From: Syntrophobacterales bacterium
Lineage (GTDB): Bacteria > Desulfobacterota > Syntrophorhabdia > Syntrophorhabdales > Syntrophorhabdaceae
Length of the DNA: 45,044 nt
Assembly: GCA_031274925.1 (NCBI GenBank)
Contig: JAISPL010000048.1
Location: forward strand, 1 to 45,044
Direction of reading: 5' to 3'
Below, piece by piece: positions 27,983-37,434 of this stretch (within the stretch, counting starts at the first letter, position 1; each line of letters opens with the position of its first letter). Both the position numbers and the translations under genes were made by a program. The notes under the pieces were generated by a model. The model made no database searches and was not told where the DNA came from. It saw only the letters and a list, made by a program, of their open reading frames with translations.

Positions 27983-30244
27983 ATGCGCATGCTAAAGGGA
28001 GAGGGGCGTACCCATCTTGATATCAAGGGTCAAATTGAAAGGATAACTTACCAGAACGACGAGAACGGCTACACGGTCGCCAAAATGAGAGTGCAGGGTC
28101 GTGGAGGACTGGTGACTGTCGTTGGAACCCTTTTTTCCGTGAGCGCCGGGGAGATGCTTGAACTGAGCGGTTACTGGGACAGCCATCCCCGCTGGGGCGA
28201 GCAGTTCAAAGTGGTCTCATTCCAGACCATCCTTCCCGCTACTGTAAAAGGGATAGAGAAATATCTCGGCTCCGGTATGATCAAAGGAATAGGTCCTGTA
28301 ATGGCAAAAAGGCTGGTAGCCTGTTTCAGCGAGGAGACCCTCCAGGTTATCGAGGAAAATGTGGAAAGGCTTCAGGAAGTCCCTGGAATAGGCATGAAGA
28401 GGATCGGGATGATTAAAGCGGCTTGGGAAGAGCAGAAAGATATACGGGACGTGATGATCTTCCTCCAGGGCCAGGGGGTAAGCCCTGTCTACGCAGTGAA
28501 AATATACAGGCAGTATGGGAAGGAATCGGTAAACGTGGTTACGGAGAACCCTTACCGGCTTGCCACAGACATATTTGGCATAGGCTTTCTCACGGCTGAC
28601 AGAATTGCAGCGAAGCTCGGAGTGGCGAAGGACTCGCCTCTTAGGGCAGAGGCAGGTATTCTCTATGTGCTAAACCAGCTTTCCGACGACGGCCATGTCT
28701 ATTATCCTTACGGACCGTTGGTCAAGAAGTGTTCGGAAGTACTCGAAGTGCGGGAAGATGTGTTACCCCTGGCCTTTGAGAGAATCGACCGGGAAAGAAA
28801 AATCGTGATAGAAGGGCCTGCTGTGCTTCCTCCAGGGCAATGTCTTCTGCCTGATGAAGATGACCTCACGCCTGTCTACCTTGGCCGTCTTCACGTCTCG
28901 GAAACAGGTATCTCGGCGCGTCTCATGGCCATTATGGAATTTAAGAAACAGCTCCGCCTCATAAACGTGGACCAGGCCGTAGACTGGGTCCAGCGCGACC
29001 TAAAAATAGCCCTTTCTTCCCAGCAGATTGATGCAGTCAAGGCTTCGGTCAACAGTAAGGTCATGGTGGTCACCGGTGGCCCTGGTACAGGAAAGACGAC
29101 CATAATCAACGCGATCATAAAGATTTACCGCAAAATGGGTCAGAGGACCCTTTTGGCAGCCCCCACCGGCAGGGCGGCAAAAAGAATGATGGAGACTACC
29201 GGCCAGGAGGCGAAGACGATACACCGGCTTCTTGAATTTAGCCCCGGCAGCGGGTCTTTTAAGAAGAATGAGACGAACCCCCTTGAGGCTGATCTTATCA
29301 TTATTGACGAGACTTCCATGGTCGATACGGTACTCATGTATCATTTTCTCAAGGCTGTTCCGGTAAAAGCGACTTTGATTCTTGTGGGTGATGTGGATCA
29401 GCTTCCCTCCGTTGGCCCAGGAAACGTCCTTAAAGATATTATTGCCTCTGGATGTCTTCCCACCGTGAGGCTCAACGAGATATTCAGGCAGTCGAGGCGG
29501 AGCATGATCATCGTGAACGCTCACCGGATCAATAATGGCGAAATGCCCTTCTTTACTCCCGACGAAGATCGCCTCCACGATTTCCGTTTCTTGGTTGTAG
29601 ATGAACCGGAGGAAGCCCTCGCAAAGATCGTAAACCTCTGCAAGGACGATGTCCCTTCGCGGTTCGGGTATCATCCGGTAAGAGACATCCAAGTGCTGAC
29701 ACCCATGCACAGGGGGGTGGCCGGCGTGGCAAATTTGAATATTGAGCTCCAGAAGACCCTCAATCCAGGAGGAGATGAGATCGTGAGGGGAGGGAAGACG
29801 CTCCGGGTTGGAGATAAGGTCATGCAGATCCGGAATAATTACGACAAGGACGTCTATAATGGAGATATTGGCACCATTGTCAAGATAGATCATGAAGAGC
29901 AGGAAGTGAGAATTGATTACGACGGTAGGGTCACTGTATACGAGTATATGGACTTAGACGAAGTCGTCCATGCCTATGCCACCTCTGTTCATAAATCGCA
30001 GGGCAGTGAATACCCAGTGGTCATCATTCCCGTACTCACTCAACACTTCATGCTTCTCCAGAGAAATCTCCTCTATACTGGCATCACGAGGGGCAAGAAA
30101 TTGGTGGTTCTGGTGGGCACGAAAAAGGCCCTTGCCATTGCTATTAAGAACAACAAACCGCAAAAGCGGTACACCAGGCTCAAGGAACGGCTCAAAGCAA
30201 ACAAAGATACGAATGTACCAGTTCCGAAACTCCAGGTGTTTTAA
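27983..30244 (+). CDS. recD2: RecD2-type ATP-dependent DNA helicase
   Basis: A 5'-3' SF1B helicase not tied to RecBC. The N-terminal OB-like and helix-hairpin-helix region (GQIERITYQNDENGYTVAKM, then GIGPVMAKRLV and VPGIGMKRI) is what distinguishes RecD2 from RecD. The motor follows: Walker A GGPGTGKTT, APTGRAAKRM, Walker B IIIDETSMVD, GDVDQLPSVGPGNVL and the C-terminal ATSVHKSQGSEYP and LLYTGITRGK motifs. About 753 aa. Start choice is uncertain (ATG 27983 or 27989, or TTG 27959), as no ribosome binding site stands out. Likely role in DNA repair. Confidence 0.93.
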   Translation: MRMLKGEGRTHLDIKGQIERITYQNDENGYTVAKMRVQGRGGLVTVVGTLFSVSAGEMLELSGYWDSHPRWGEQFKVVSFQTILPATVKGIEKYLGSGMIKGIGPVMAKRLVACFSEETLQVIEENVERLQEVPGIGMKRIGMIKAAWEEQKDIRDVMIFLQGQGVSPVYAVKIYRQYGKESVNVVTENPYRLATDIFGIGFLTADRIAAKLGVAKDSPLRAEAGILYVLNQLSDDGHVYYPYGPLVKKCSEVLEVREDVLPLAFERIDRERKIVIEGPAVLPPGQCLLPDEDDLTPVYLGRLHVSETGISARLMAIMEFKKQLRLINVDQAVDWVQRDLKIALSSQQIDAVKASVNSKVMVVTGGPGTGKTTIINAIIKIYRKMGQRTLLAAPTGRAAKRMMETTGQEAKTIHRLLEFSPGSGSFKKNETNPLEADLIIIDETSMVDTVLMYHFLKAVPVKATLILVGDVDQLPSVGPGNVLKDIIASGCLPTVRLNEIFRQSRRSMIIVNAHRINNGEMPFFTPDEDRLHDFRFLVVDEPEEALAKIVNLCKDDVPSRFGYHPVRDIQVLTPMHRGVAGVANLNIELQKTLNPGGDEIVRGGKTLRVGDKVMQIRNNYDKDVYNGDIGTIVKIDHEEQEVRIDYDGRVTVYEYMDLDEVVHAYATSVHKSQGSEYPVVIIPVLTQHFMLLQRNLLYTGITRGKKLVVLVGTKKALAIAIKNNKPQKRYTRLKERLKANKDTNVPVPKLQVF

Positions 30245-30552
30245 CGCGGGCAAGAGCTTTCCTGTAAGCCTCTGCCACCCGCCTCAACTGCTCTTTGCCA
30301 CAAGGGATCCTCATGCTCCTTGGAAAGTATCCACAGGTTTTAACTGTCTATGTGCGAATCAGATCTTTTTATCGCATAAGGTCAACGCGCCTCTTTCCTT
30401 GACCGTCTTACTGAAGGTTGGAATGGCCACGGTGCCATATACGCTCAATTTTAGAATCGGATAAACATACACCGAAGGGTCAGGGAGTAGCAGGGAGATA
30501 TATATAGAATTTCCTTCCCGACCGACCCGTCTCAATAAAAACCAGTTTCAGG
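30245..30552. other. Intergenic between convergent genes
   Basis: No gene or clear terminator seen. Confidence 0.4.
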
Positions 30553-32076
30553 CTACCGCCTATTATACTGGACGAAGAACGGGGCGTGGTTACTGGTGAA
30601 TATGGGGGGATCTCGACGGATTATGGGAGCTATGGCCGGGTGCCTCTTAAACTCCTTATCTAGGAATATTCTGACTTCCCTCCTCCCCCACCCCTTCGGA
30701 TGCACGAAATCACTGTACAAAGAGAGATTGCCTTCGTAGAATTCTCCCGTATTGAGCCGTTTCCCCTCCTCTGAATTTACGGGCATATTGAAGATGGCCA
30801 CATTCAAGAAGTCGATACAGTCCGCATGGTCTGCGCTGAATCGGAGCGTCTTCCTCGCCTCTTTTTCTGTCTCCGACGGAGTTCCGAAGAGAAGGTAAAC
30901 ATAAGTTGCAATACCCACATCCTTAAGAGTCGTCAGGACCTTTGATGCTGTTGCCAGGTTGCTCCCTTTCTGCATGGCCTCAAGGACTCCCTGGTCCCCT
31001 GATTCGAGGCCGAGCTTGAGCATAACGCAGCCCGATATTTTAAGGGCATAGCAGAGATCAGGGTCTGCAAGGTGCTGAGTAATCCTTGCAAAACCGTACC
31101 ATGGCGCACCGGGGGGATTCTTCGCCAAAGTCCTCATTAGCGAAGGGCTGATCGCGTTGTCTGTGATGTGGATCATGGAGGGCATGACCTTTTCGGAAAG
31201 CTCTCTCAAATCCAAGGCAACCGACTTGTCGGCCGTTTTTACATAGAGGCTCCCTTCCGCCTTTTCAGGACAGAACGCGCACTGGTTCCAGTAGCAACCG
31301 GAAGAGGCGCTGTAGGGGAGGACTGCACGAGGGGACAGATAGCGGTCCATGGGCAGGTCGTCGTAGACGGGAAGGATATGTGGCCGGGCGCTTGCTTCTT
31401 TGCCGGCTAGAGAAAGGAGCGGCTTCTCACCCGGGCCTGCGATGAGGTGATCAACGAGCCCCCCGAAGAGATTGGACCACCCAGGCCTCTTCATCCAGGA
31501 AGTGACGAGACCTCCTCCCAAAACTATCTGCATATCGGGATGTTTTCTCTTGAGATAGCCGATCATGGCAAACGCGGTGAGGGCCTGGCTCAGGTAATTA
31601 AGAGAAAATCCTGCAAAGGCGGACTGCTCCTCTTCGATAATCCCGGAAAGCCTTTCACGGAAATATGGATAGAACGGATTGTTTTCGGGCTCTTCCGCCG
31701 CCCGTATAAGGTCGGCGCTCTTGACTGGAGAAAGAGATGTATTTCGGTAATTGCCGAGCCCCACATGGACCCCTTTCTCCAGCGCTGCCATTTCGAGTAC
31801 TTTATTTACATCGAAAACCACTCTCCGGTAACGGTCGGGAGTTGAGTAGATCAAGCGGTCTCTCAACGAGGAAAGATTCTGCTCCATATTCTTCACCGCC
31901 CGCTTTCCCCACGTATCATAAGGGTTCCGGTCCATTCCAAGGAGGAAAAGAATTCCCTCCAGGTTTGCATCAACGAGCCGGCATGCCACGCCGTGGGCAC
32001 GGCATGCGCCCATAAGTCTTGCCATGCCGGGAGGCGGTTCGGAAGGTTTGACAATTGGAGGGTGGATCAGGATCAT
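30553..32076 (-). CDS. B12-binding-type radical SAM protein
   Basis: 507 aa. The N-terminus (MILIHPPIVKPSEPPPGMAR, then VDANLEG) looks like the start of a B12-binding Rossmann domain, as in many class B radical SAM enzymes, but the corrinoid-contact Asp-x-His-x-x-Gly motif is not clear. The radical SAM motif is CYWNQCAFC (near residue 260), followed by ITDNAISP, MLKLGLESGD and YVYLLFGTPSET, typical of the core barrel. Methylation or C-C chemistry on an unknown substrate is all that can be said. No partner genes flank it. Confidence 0.85.
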   Translation of the reverse strand: MILIHPPIVKPSEPPPGMARLMGACRAHGVACRLVDANLEGILFLLGMDRNPYDTWGKRAVKNMEQNLSSLRDRLIYSTPDRYRRVVFDVNKVLEMAALEKGVHVGLGNYRNTSLSPVKSADLIRAAEEPENNPFYPYFRERLSGIIEEEQSAFAGFSLNYLSQALTAFAMIGYLKRKHPDMQIVLGGGLVTSWMKRPGWSNLFGGLVDHLIAGPGEKPLLSLAGKEASARPHILPVYDDLPMDRYLSPRAVLPYSASSGCYWNQCAFCPEKAEGSLYVKTADKSVALDLRELSEKVMPSMIHITDNAISPSLMRTLAKNPPGAPWYGFARITQHLADPDLCYALKISGCVMLKLGLESGDQGVLEAMQKGSNLATASKVLTTLKDVGIATYVYLLFGTPSETEKEARKTLRFSADHADCIDFLNVAIFNMPVNSEEGKRLNTGEFYEGNLSLYSDFVHPKGWGRREVRIFLDKEFKRHPAIAPIIRRDPPIFTSNHAPFFVQYNRR

Positions 32077-32333
32077 AGTTTTTACAAAGTACTCCAGTGT
32101 AGAATAAGAAACTTACACAGTCAACCAAGATAAGAATAGTCGCTGTATTTTCGCGAGATTATGGTCACAGTCAAAACATGCATTTAAATCGACTCGCGTG
32201 AAGAAACTGCAGATGCTAAGTATGATTCCCCTTAAGAAGTTTCTGTATTGCTCTCAAGTTTATCTGTTTTTTGTTTGAATGATAATTTATTCAGGCGGGA
32301 CGAGGTATGGAATGGAAATCTGAGGAACACTCG

Positions 32334-32852
32334 AAATATCGCATTCTTGTTGCGTACGATAACGTGGCGGCCTTAGGAGTTACTGGCGGCTCAAATCGGA
32401 TGATAGGCTGTGAGAGGATATTCCAGTTATCTTTCTCACTGTGCATGGTGCAGCCATGAACAAATCCAGGTTATTCGGAACGGGCGCCGCGGATTTAAAG
32501 TCCGTGGACGTCACTGCCGGCTACGAACTCATGCAAAAGTTTGGAATTTCCTGGCAACGGACTGAAGTCAGCAGGAAAGAATGGTCTCGTGACGGTATAT
32601 CTTGAGACAGGCACTGAATTTGCTTGAATCTTCCGTGAGTGACAATGGCCCGGCATAGTCCCAGACCGCCTCGGGAAAATATTCGATGAATTTGGCCAAA
32701 CTGAAGGCGCGGCCGGATACAAGACTTATTCCGAAGGGTTGGGTTTTACTTTTTACAAGTTGGTGGTGGAAACCCATGGCGGGCGGGTAGGCATGGAAAG
32801 CACACCTGGCAACGGAAGTACTTTCTGGTTTGAGTTCACGAGAAATCCATGA
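32334..32852 (+). pseudogene. Decayed two-component gene (receiver and histidine kinase pieces)
   Basis: Near 32334-32400 a frame reads RILVAYDNVAALGV, like a receiver-domain start. From 32540, over shifting frames, an HATPase domain appears in order: LGNGLKSAGKNGLVTVYL (N box region), DNGP and, after a lost base, IVPDRLGKIFDEFGQTEGA (G1/F box). Then come YSEGLGFTFYKLVVETHGG (G2 box) and GNGSTFWFEFTRNP with a stop at 32850-32852. Several frameshifts and stops are present, so no product is expected. It was probably a hybrid sensor. Confidence 0.65.
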
Positions 32853-32994
32853 TGTGGGCCGTCTTTTTTGCAAGAATGGGAACCGATAGGATGATTCCTA
32901 CGGAATGCGCCAGCTTCTTTTTGTTCATGATACAATTTTCCGGAAAATATGGTTATAATTAGCTTGTAGCTGAGTCAAATATCAGGAGGGGTTA

Positions 32995-33579
32995 ATGAAA
33001 CCATCTTTCATGTACGTACTTCTTTCCCTTGTTTTGTTATCCATTTCAGGCTGTGGGTACAATGCTATGCAACGGAATGAGGAAGCGGTAAAGGCCGCGT
33101 GGGGAGACGTGGAGGCATCGTATCAGCGGAGGAACGACCTCATCCCCAACCTGGTGGAAACGGTGAAAGCTTACGCAAAACACGAACGGGAAACCCTTCA
33201 GACCGTTACGGAAGCGAGGGCGAAAGTAGGCAGCATTCAAGTCGGGAAGAATATAACCGACGACTCCACGGCGCTGGCTCAGTTTCAGCAGGCCCAGTCC
33301 TCCATGGCGAGCGCTCTGTCCCGTCTTATGGTTGTGGTGGAGAAGTACCCGGACCTGAAGGCAAATCAAAACTTCAGGGACTTGCAACACCAACTGGAAG
33401 GCACCGAAAACAGGATTAACGTGGCAAGGGTGCGGTACAACAGAGCAGTGCAGGAGTTTAACGTCTCTGTACGAACATTTCCCAACAGCTTAACAAACAG
33501 CCTGCTCCTTCACCTCCAATCAAAAGAACCTTTTAAGGCTGAAACAGGGGCGGAAAAGGCGCCGCGGGTGACATTCTGA
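32995..33579 (+). CDS. lemA: LemA-family lipoprotein
   Basis: 194 aa. A signal peptide ends in the lipobox SISGC, so the mature protein is lipid-anchored. The rest is a helical bundle with the LemA hallmarks RRNDLIPNLVETVKAYAKHE and the C-terminal RYNRAVQEFNVSVRTFPNSL. AGGAGGGG is close to the ATG. It is followed directly by a TPM-domain gene, the usual partner in bacteria. Exact role unknown; envelope stress or protein quality control is suggested for the family. Confidence 0.93.
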   Translation: MKPSFMYVLLSLVLLSISGCGYNAMQRNEEAVKAAWGDVEASYQRRNDLIPNLVETVKAYAKHERETLQTVTEARAKVGSIQVGKNITDDSTALAQFQQAQSSMASALSRLMVVVEKYPDLKANQNFRDLQHQLEGTENRINVARVRYNRAVQEFNVSVRTFPNSLTNSLLLHLQSKEPFKAETGAEKAPRVTF

Positions 33580-34533
33580 GTGAGGAAAATAAGAAACAAG
33601 AAGCTGGAAATGAAAAATAGCGGGACAACAGTGGTCTTGGGGAAAACCAGACCGGTTTGGAGATGCTTTTTGGGTGTCGTGTCTGTTCTCTTTCTTTTGT
33701 GCTTCATTGTTCTTACTCCCAACTGCATGGCTCTTGATGTGCCGCCGCTCAGAGGCTATGTTAATGATTACGCGGGGATGATTTCGCCGGCGGCTAAAGT
33801 GAAGATCGAAACGGAGCTCCGTAATTTTGAGCGGTTCGAATCCACACAGATTTTCATCCTCGCCATCCCCAACCTCCAAGGGGAGTCCCTGGAAGATTAC
33901 TCTATCAAGGTGGCCGAAAACTGGAAGGCAGGCCAGAGACTCAGGGATAACGGCGTTCTTCTCCTGGTAGCGAGGGCTGATCGCAAGGTCAGGATTGAGG
34001 TGGGCCGCGGTCTTGAAGGGCGGCTTACCGACATTAACGCGGGACAGATTGTGGACCTCGTGATCAAGCCTAGATTCAGCAAGGATAATTTTGACGAAGG
34101 CTTCGCCGCCGCCGTCTCGGCAATCATTGACGCCACGAGGGGCGAGTTCAAGGCTCAGCCGCGCATTGCCCCGCAAAAAGGCGACTCTTTTTCGCCTTTC
34201 TTTTTCCTCTTCATCTTTGGCGGGATTGCGTTGTTGTTCATATCCGACATTTCCCGTGCCCTGGGCGCCATAACAGGCGCGATAGGCCTGCCAGCACTGA
34301 TCTACTTTACCCTTTTCCCCTTGGGGATTATCCCACTCATCATCCTCGGCCTTGTGGGGTTCGCCGTCGGACTTTTTTTGCCCATGCTTTTTTCCGGTTG
34401 GGGCTCAGGCAGAGGCTTTGGGGGACCATGGGGAGGCGGTAGCGTTGGCGGCATGGGCGGATTTGGCAGAGGCGGTGGTTTCGGAGGCAGAGGCGGTGGT
34501 TTCGGAGGCGGAGGCGCCTCAGGAGATTGGTGA
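33580..34533 (+). CDS. TPM-domain (YgcG-like) membrane protein
   Basis: 317 aa. An N-terminal hydrophobic segment (FLGVVSVLFLLCFIVL) exports the TPM domain (VNDYAGMISPAAKVKIE, ALIV-type strand IFILAIPNLQGESLEDYS, DNGVLLLVARADRKVRIEVG). Two or three membrane helices follow, then a C-terminus made almost only of Gly, Phe and Arg (FGGRGGGFGG repeats) ending in GASGDW, as in other family members. The GTG start touches the lemA stop (TGAGTG), so the pair is coupled; an ATG ten codons later is an alternative. Works with LemA by context. Confidence 0.9.
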   Translation: MRKIRNKKLEMKNSGTTVVLGKTRPVWRCFLGVVSVLFLLCFIVLTPNCMALDVPPLRGYVNDYAGMISPAAKVKIETELRNFERFESTQIFILAIPNLQGESLEDYSIKVAENWKAGQRLRDNGVLLLVARADRKVRIEVGRGLEGRLTDINAGQIVDLVIKPRFSKDNFDEGFAAAVSAIIDATRGEFKAQPRIAPQKGDSFSPFFFLFIFGGIALLFISDISRALGAITGAIGLPALIYFTLFPLGIIPLIILGLVGFAVGLFLPMLFSGWGSGRGFGGPWGGGSVGGMGGFGRGGGFGGRGGGFGGGGASGDW

Positions 34534-35217
34534 CGAGACGCTCTCTGATATTTACCCTTTCTTTGGATTCCGAAAATTTTTTGGGAGACATGGCAGCATG
34601 CCCACCGCGATGTCAAGTAAGAGGGGAGGGAACGACAGGTTTATAGTCAAGTCTTTGGATTCCGCGTCAGGTGTGGAATGACGGCAAAAATACCCACCTG
34701 CCAATGCGTCACATTTAAAGCATTTAAGGGTCTGTGACCAAAGAACAGGCAATATCTAGAAAGCTTATTCTTGCCTCTCAGAACTCAGAGCCAGCTTTTC
34801 TCTTCCATGATGTTCGTTATACTCTGTCCATGGGTCCATTTTTTGTTCTTTTGGTGCCATCCTTGCTCGTTTGAGACAATTCCTGCTCCTTGGGAGGTTT
34901 GATAGCCAGAGGGATCATTCCATTGTCACTCTTGAGTCTGGCGGAGCGTACTGGTTCGGGGAAATCTCATAATTTACGATCTCGGTGACAGAAAAGTAGT
35001 TATAAGGACCAAGGGAACCTCCTGTCAGTCATTTCTGAAAGAGGTGGTCCAAGGTAACTGCAAAACCAAGGGGCTTGTTGCCATTGAGTCTGATAATGGT
35101 ACCATGTCCTGGACATGGGTGGCAGATTCAAGGCAGTTTTTTCCACTAAGCGCTCACTGATTAAGGATGCCCCGGAAGTCCTCTCGGACAGTTTCAGGGC
35201 GCAATCCCGAAGATTGG
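34534..35217. other. Intergenic, no gene supported
   Basis: Nothing recognised on either strand between the TPM gene and the convergent phosphoesterase gene. Confidence 0.4.
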
Positions 35218-36015
35218 TCAGCGTTCGAGAAAAAATTCGTCCTTCTCGCTACCACCCGCATCTTTTGTGACGAAAGAATAGCCAGCTTTCTTTCTGGTCA
35301 CTACGATGTAGCGGAAAAGGTCGCTGTCTTTCGGAAAGAACTTGGAGTTCCCCCCGCACGCCGCGCTGATCACGTAAATGATTCCATCTTTCTCATGCCT
35401 TAAATAGAGATGATCATGACCCGCCGCCACAAGGGCGACCCGCTTCTGCGTGAAGAGTTTATGGAGTCTGTTCCGCTCCTCCTTGTGTCGGTCAAGCCCG
35501 TGGCCGCTTATCAGAGGATAGAGGGGCTCGTGAAGGAACACAAACTTGTACTTGAATGACCTGCTGAGTTCCGTTGTGAGCCAGTCGAACTGCTCTCCCG
35601 CAACCATACCCTCTTCGCCGGGAAGCTCGGTATTTAGGATCACAAAGAGCGTGTCTCCGTCCGAAAAGGAGTAATAGAGCTTGGGAAAGAACCGGAAATA
35701 GACTGAAAGAGACTGTTTCCCTTTGATGTCGTGGTTACCGGGTGCAAAATACATTGTCTTGTCGGGTCCTGTGATTTCGAAGAATTTCCTCCACTGGTTC
35801 AGGTTTCCCGGGTTATGTATGGCGTCACCTGTATGAAAAATCATGTTTATATTTTGTCTCTCAATTATGCGAATGAAGTTTTGGTATACCGAGTCAGCGG
35901 AACCGATATGGGAGTCGCTTATAATGGCAAAGGTTGTTGGCTCCGCTAGGGCAAAGAACGGGAAAAATACAAAAAACAGTATGGTGAGTAATGTAGTTCT
36001 TCGGTTTCTCATCAT
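35218..36015 (-). CDS. Exported metallophosphoesterase
   Basis: About 265 aa. The start at 36015 has GGAG 6 bases upstream and leads into a signal peptide (TLLTILFFVFFPFFALAEP). The calcineurin-like metal site is complete: SDSHIG (Asp, His), HTGDAI (Asp), GNHD (Asn, His), a His in FLHEPLYP and GHDHLY at the C-terminal end. It should hydrolyse a phosphate ester in the periplasm; the substrate is unknown. Single gene. Confidence 0.88.
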   Translation of the reverse strand: MMRNRRTTLLTILFFVFFPFFALAEPTTFAIISDSHIGSADSVYQNFIRIIERQNINMIFHTGDAIHNPGNLNQWRKFFEITGPDKTMYFAPGNHDIKGKQSLSVYFRFFPKLYYSFSDGDTLFVILNTELPGEEGMVAGEQFDWLTTELSRSFKYKFVFLHEPLYPLISGHGLDRHKEERNRLHKLFTQKRVALVAAGHDHLYLRHEKDGIIYVISAACGGNSKFFPKDSDLFRYIVVTRKKAGYSFVTKDAGGSEKDEFFLER

Positions 36016-37060
36016 TAAAGTCTCCAGACGATTCCACGTTGGCGCACCGCAATGTGCTTCACCAAGCAGATACCTCCCGGACACCTCCTTTGGGCGTGAC
36101 TGGAATCACTATACAACAAATGGAAGGAGAATAAAATATCCCGGAATCCCCTAAATAGGCCCTGCACTCTCCCGTTGTCTTGAGCATGACCCGCCCATTC
36201 GCCTGCTTTGCGTTGTCGAATCGAGTAGATGTGTCCATTATAAGCCCCCGTCCTTTCCTGTAATTTAGATAAGCAGTTTTACAGGCTTTCTTATCTACCC
36301 GGGCGCTGGTAATCAGAATGGAGAAGGGCAATGCTCCCCTAATGGCTGTCCTGTAGCTTAACAATTTTTTCTCTTCGCCATGTCGGTTACTTCAGATTCG
36401 AAGCGCATCTTTTCGGAGGTATCCCATATTGCTTTGAGGCGAGATGTGCAACCCCTTTCCCCGAGCGGACACGACGTGAGGTCCTTGTCAATCAGTGACA
36501 TTATACGTTTCCACAACGTGAGCAGAGGAACGTTTTGAACCGGAACGATACGAAACTGTCCATACGATTATGAATCGGTATGACCCGTGGATTTCCAGAG
36601 ATCCTTGTTTTGTTAGGGGCGAGCTGTAACATGACAGAAAGAAGCTTCTCGCAGACCGTACGTAAGGATCTTCCCCGGCCTTTGATGTATGCCGAGCATG
36701 GGGTCCCTTGGTTCTCTGCAGTAAGTCGCCAAGTGCATCCAAGCGGGTGTCTTTGTCATGTCGCTACCGGTCCGTACCGGGAAGCCCAACTCTGTCGCCG
36801 GGGTTGCTTTGAATGACTGTTATTTTTCAAAATGTGATATAGGGATATACTAAGGCTATTTTATTTCTATTGTTTCGACCTTATTTATGCAGATTAACCT
36901 CATAGTTTTTTCTTGTCTGACATGAGAAAATCTTTTTTGTGTTTTGGTTTTTGTTTTGACTTATCTATAAAAACTCTCTCGGCGGTGACGTCGGTTTCTT
37001 GCTGTCAAGGGGGTAATTGTAACTAGGTGAAATAGTTGGCCATATGCACAAATAATTGTA
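36016..37060. other. About 1 kb intergenic, AT-rich towards its right end
   Basis: No gene is supported. Base composition falls clearly in AT content terms from about 36820 on, becoming AT-rich like the XRE/hydrolase island that follows. Confidence 0.4.
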
Positions 37061-37086
37061 GCAGACGATATCAATAGAACGTCTGC
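37061..37086. promoter_or_regulatory. Perfect 7-bp inverted repeat upstream of the XRE gene
   Basis: GCAGACG and CGTCTGC are separated by 12 bases, about 100 bases before the regulator gene. It could be its operator or a weak terminator. Confidence 0.4.
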
Positions 37087-37239
37087 AAATTTTGTTTCAT
37101 AAAATAAATATTTACACTATCGCCTGGAATATTGCATTAACTATGATATCCTTTTTACTAAAGCACATAAACAGAAGCGAGGTGTGATCCGCGAGAGTAA
37201 GTTATAATAGACTTTTCAAGCTGTTTATCAATAAACAAC

Positions 37240-37434
37240 TTGAAAAAAAGTGAGTTGTGCAAGAAGGCGGGCATCAGCACCGCTTCAGTAAGCAAAATGG
37301 CGAAGGGCCAAAATCTTACGGTTGATGTTCTTGCTCGTATATGCACTGCGCTTGATTGTACGATGGACGATATTGTAGAAATCTTAACGGGTGCGGAAGC
37401 GAATAATCATTTATCCGAGGAAGAAAAAATATGA
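37240..37434 (+). CDS. XRE-family regulator with a frameshifted N-terminus
   Basis: The 64-aa frame begins at TTG and carries the helix-turn-helix core, KKSELCKKAGISTASVSKMAKGQNLTVDVLARICTALDC, in shorter pieces: recognition helix ISTASVSKM and the closing CTMDDIVEIL. Relatives have about 18 more residues before it ('SYN.L.KL.I....'). Exactly these are found in another frame at 37200-37241 (SYNRLFKLFINKQ), so one extra base near 37238 breaks the gene. A GTG at 37184 may have been the original start. Its end overlaps the hydrolase start as ATGA. It probably regulates that gene. Confidence 0.7.
   Translation: MKKSELCKKAGISTASVSKMAKGQNLTVDVLARICTALDCTMDDIVEILTGAEANNHLSEEEKI

Noticed and set aside
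35167-35403. 78-aa plus-strand frame
   Set aside because: Mostly antisense to the metallophosphoesterase gene, without its own ribosome binding site.
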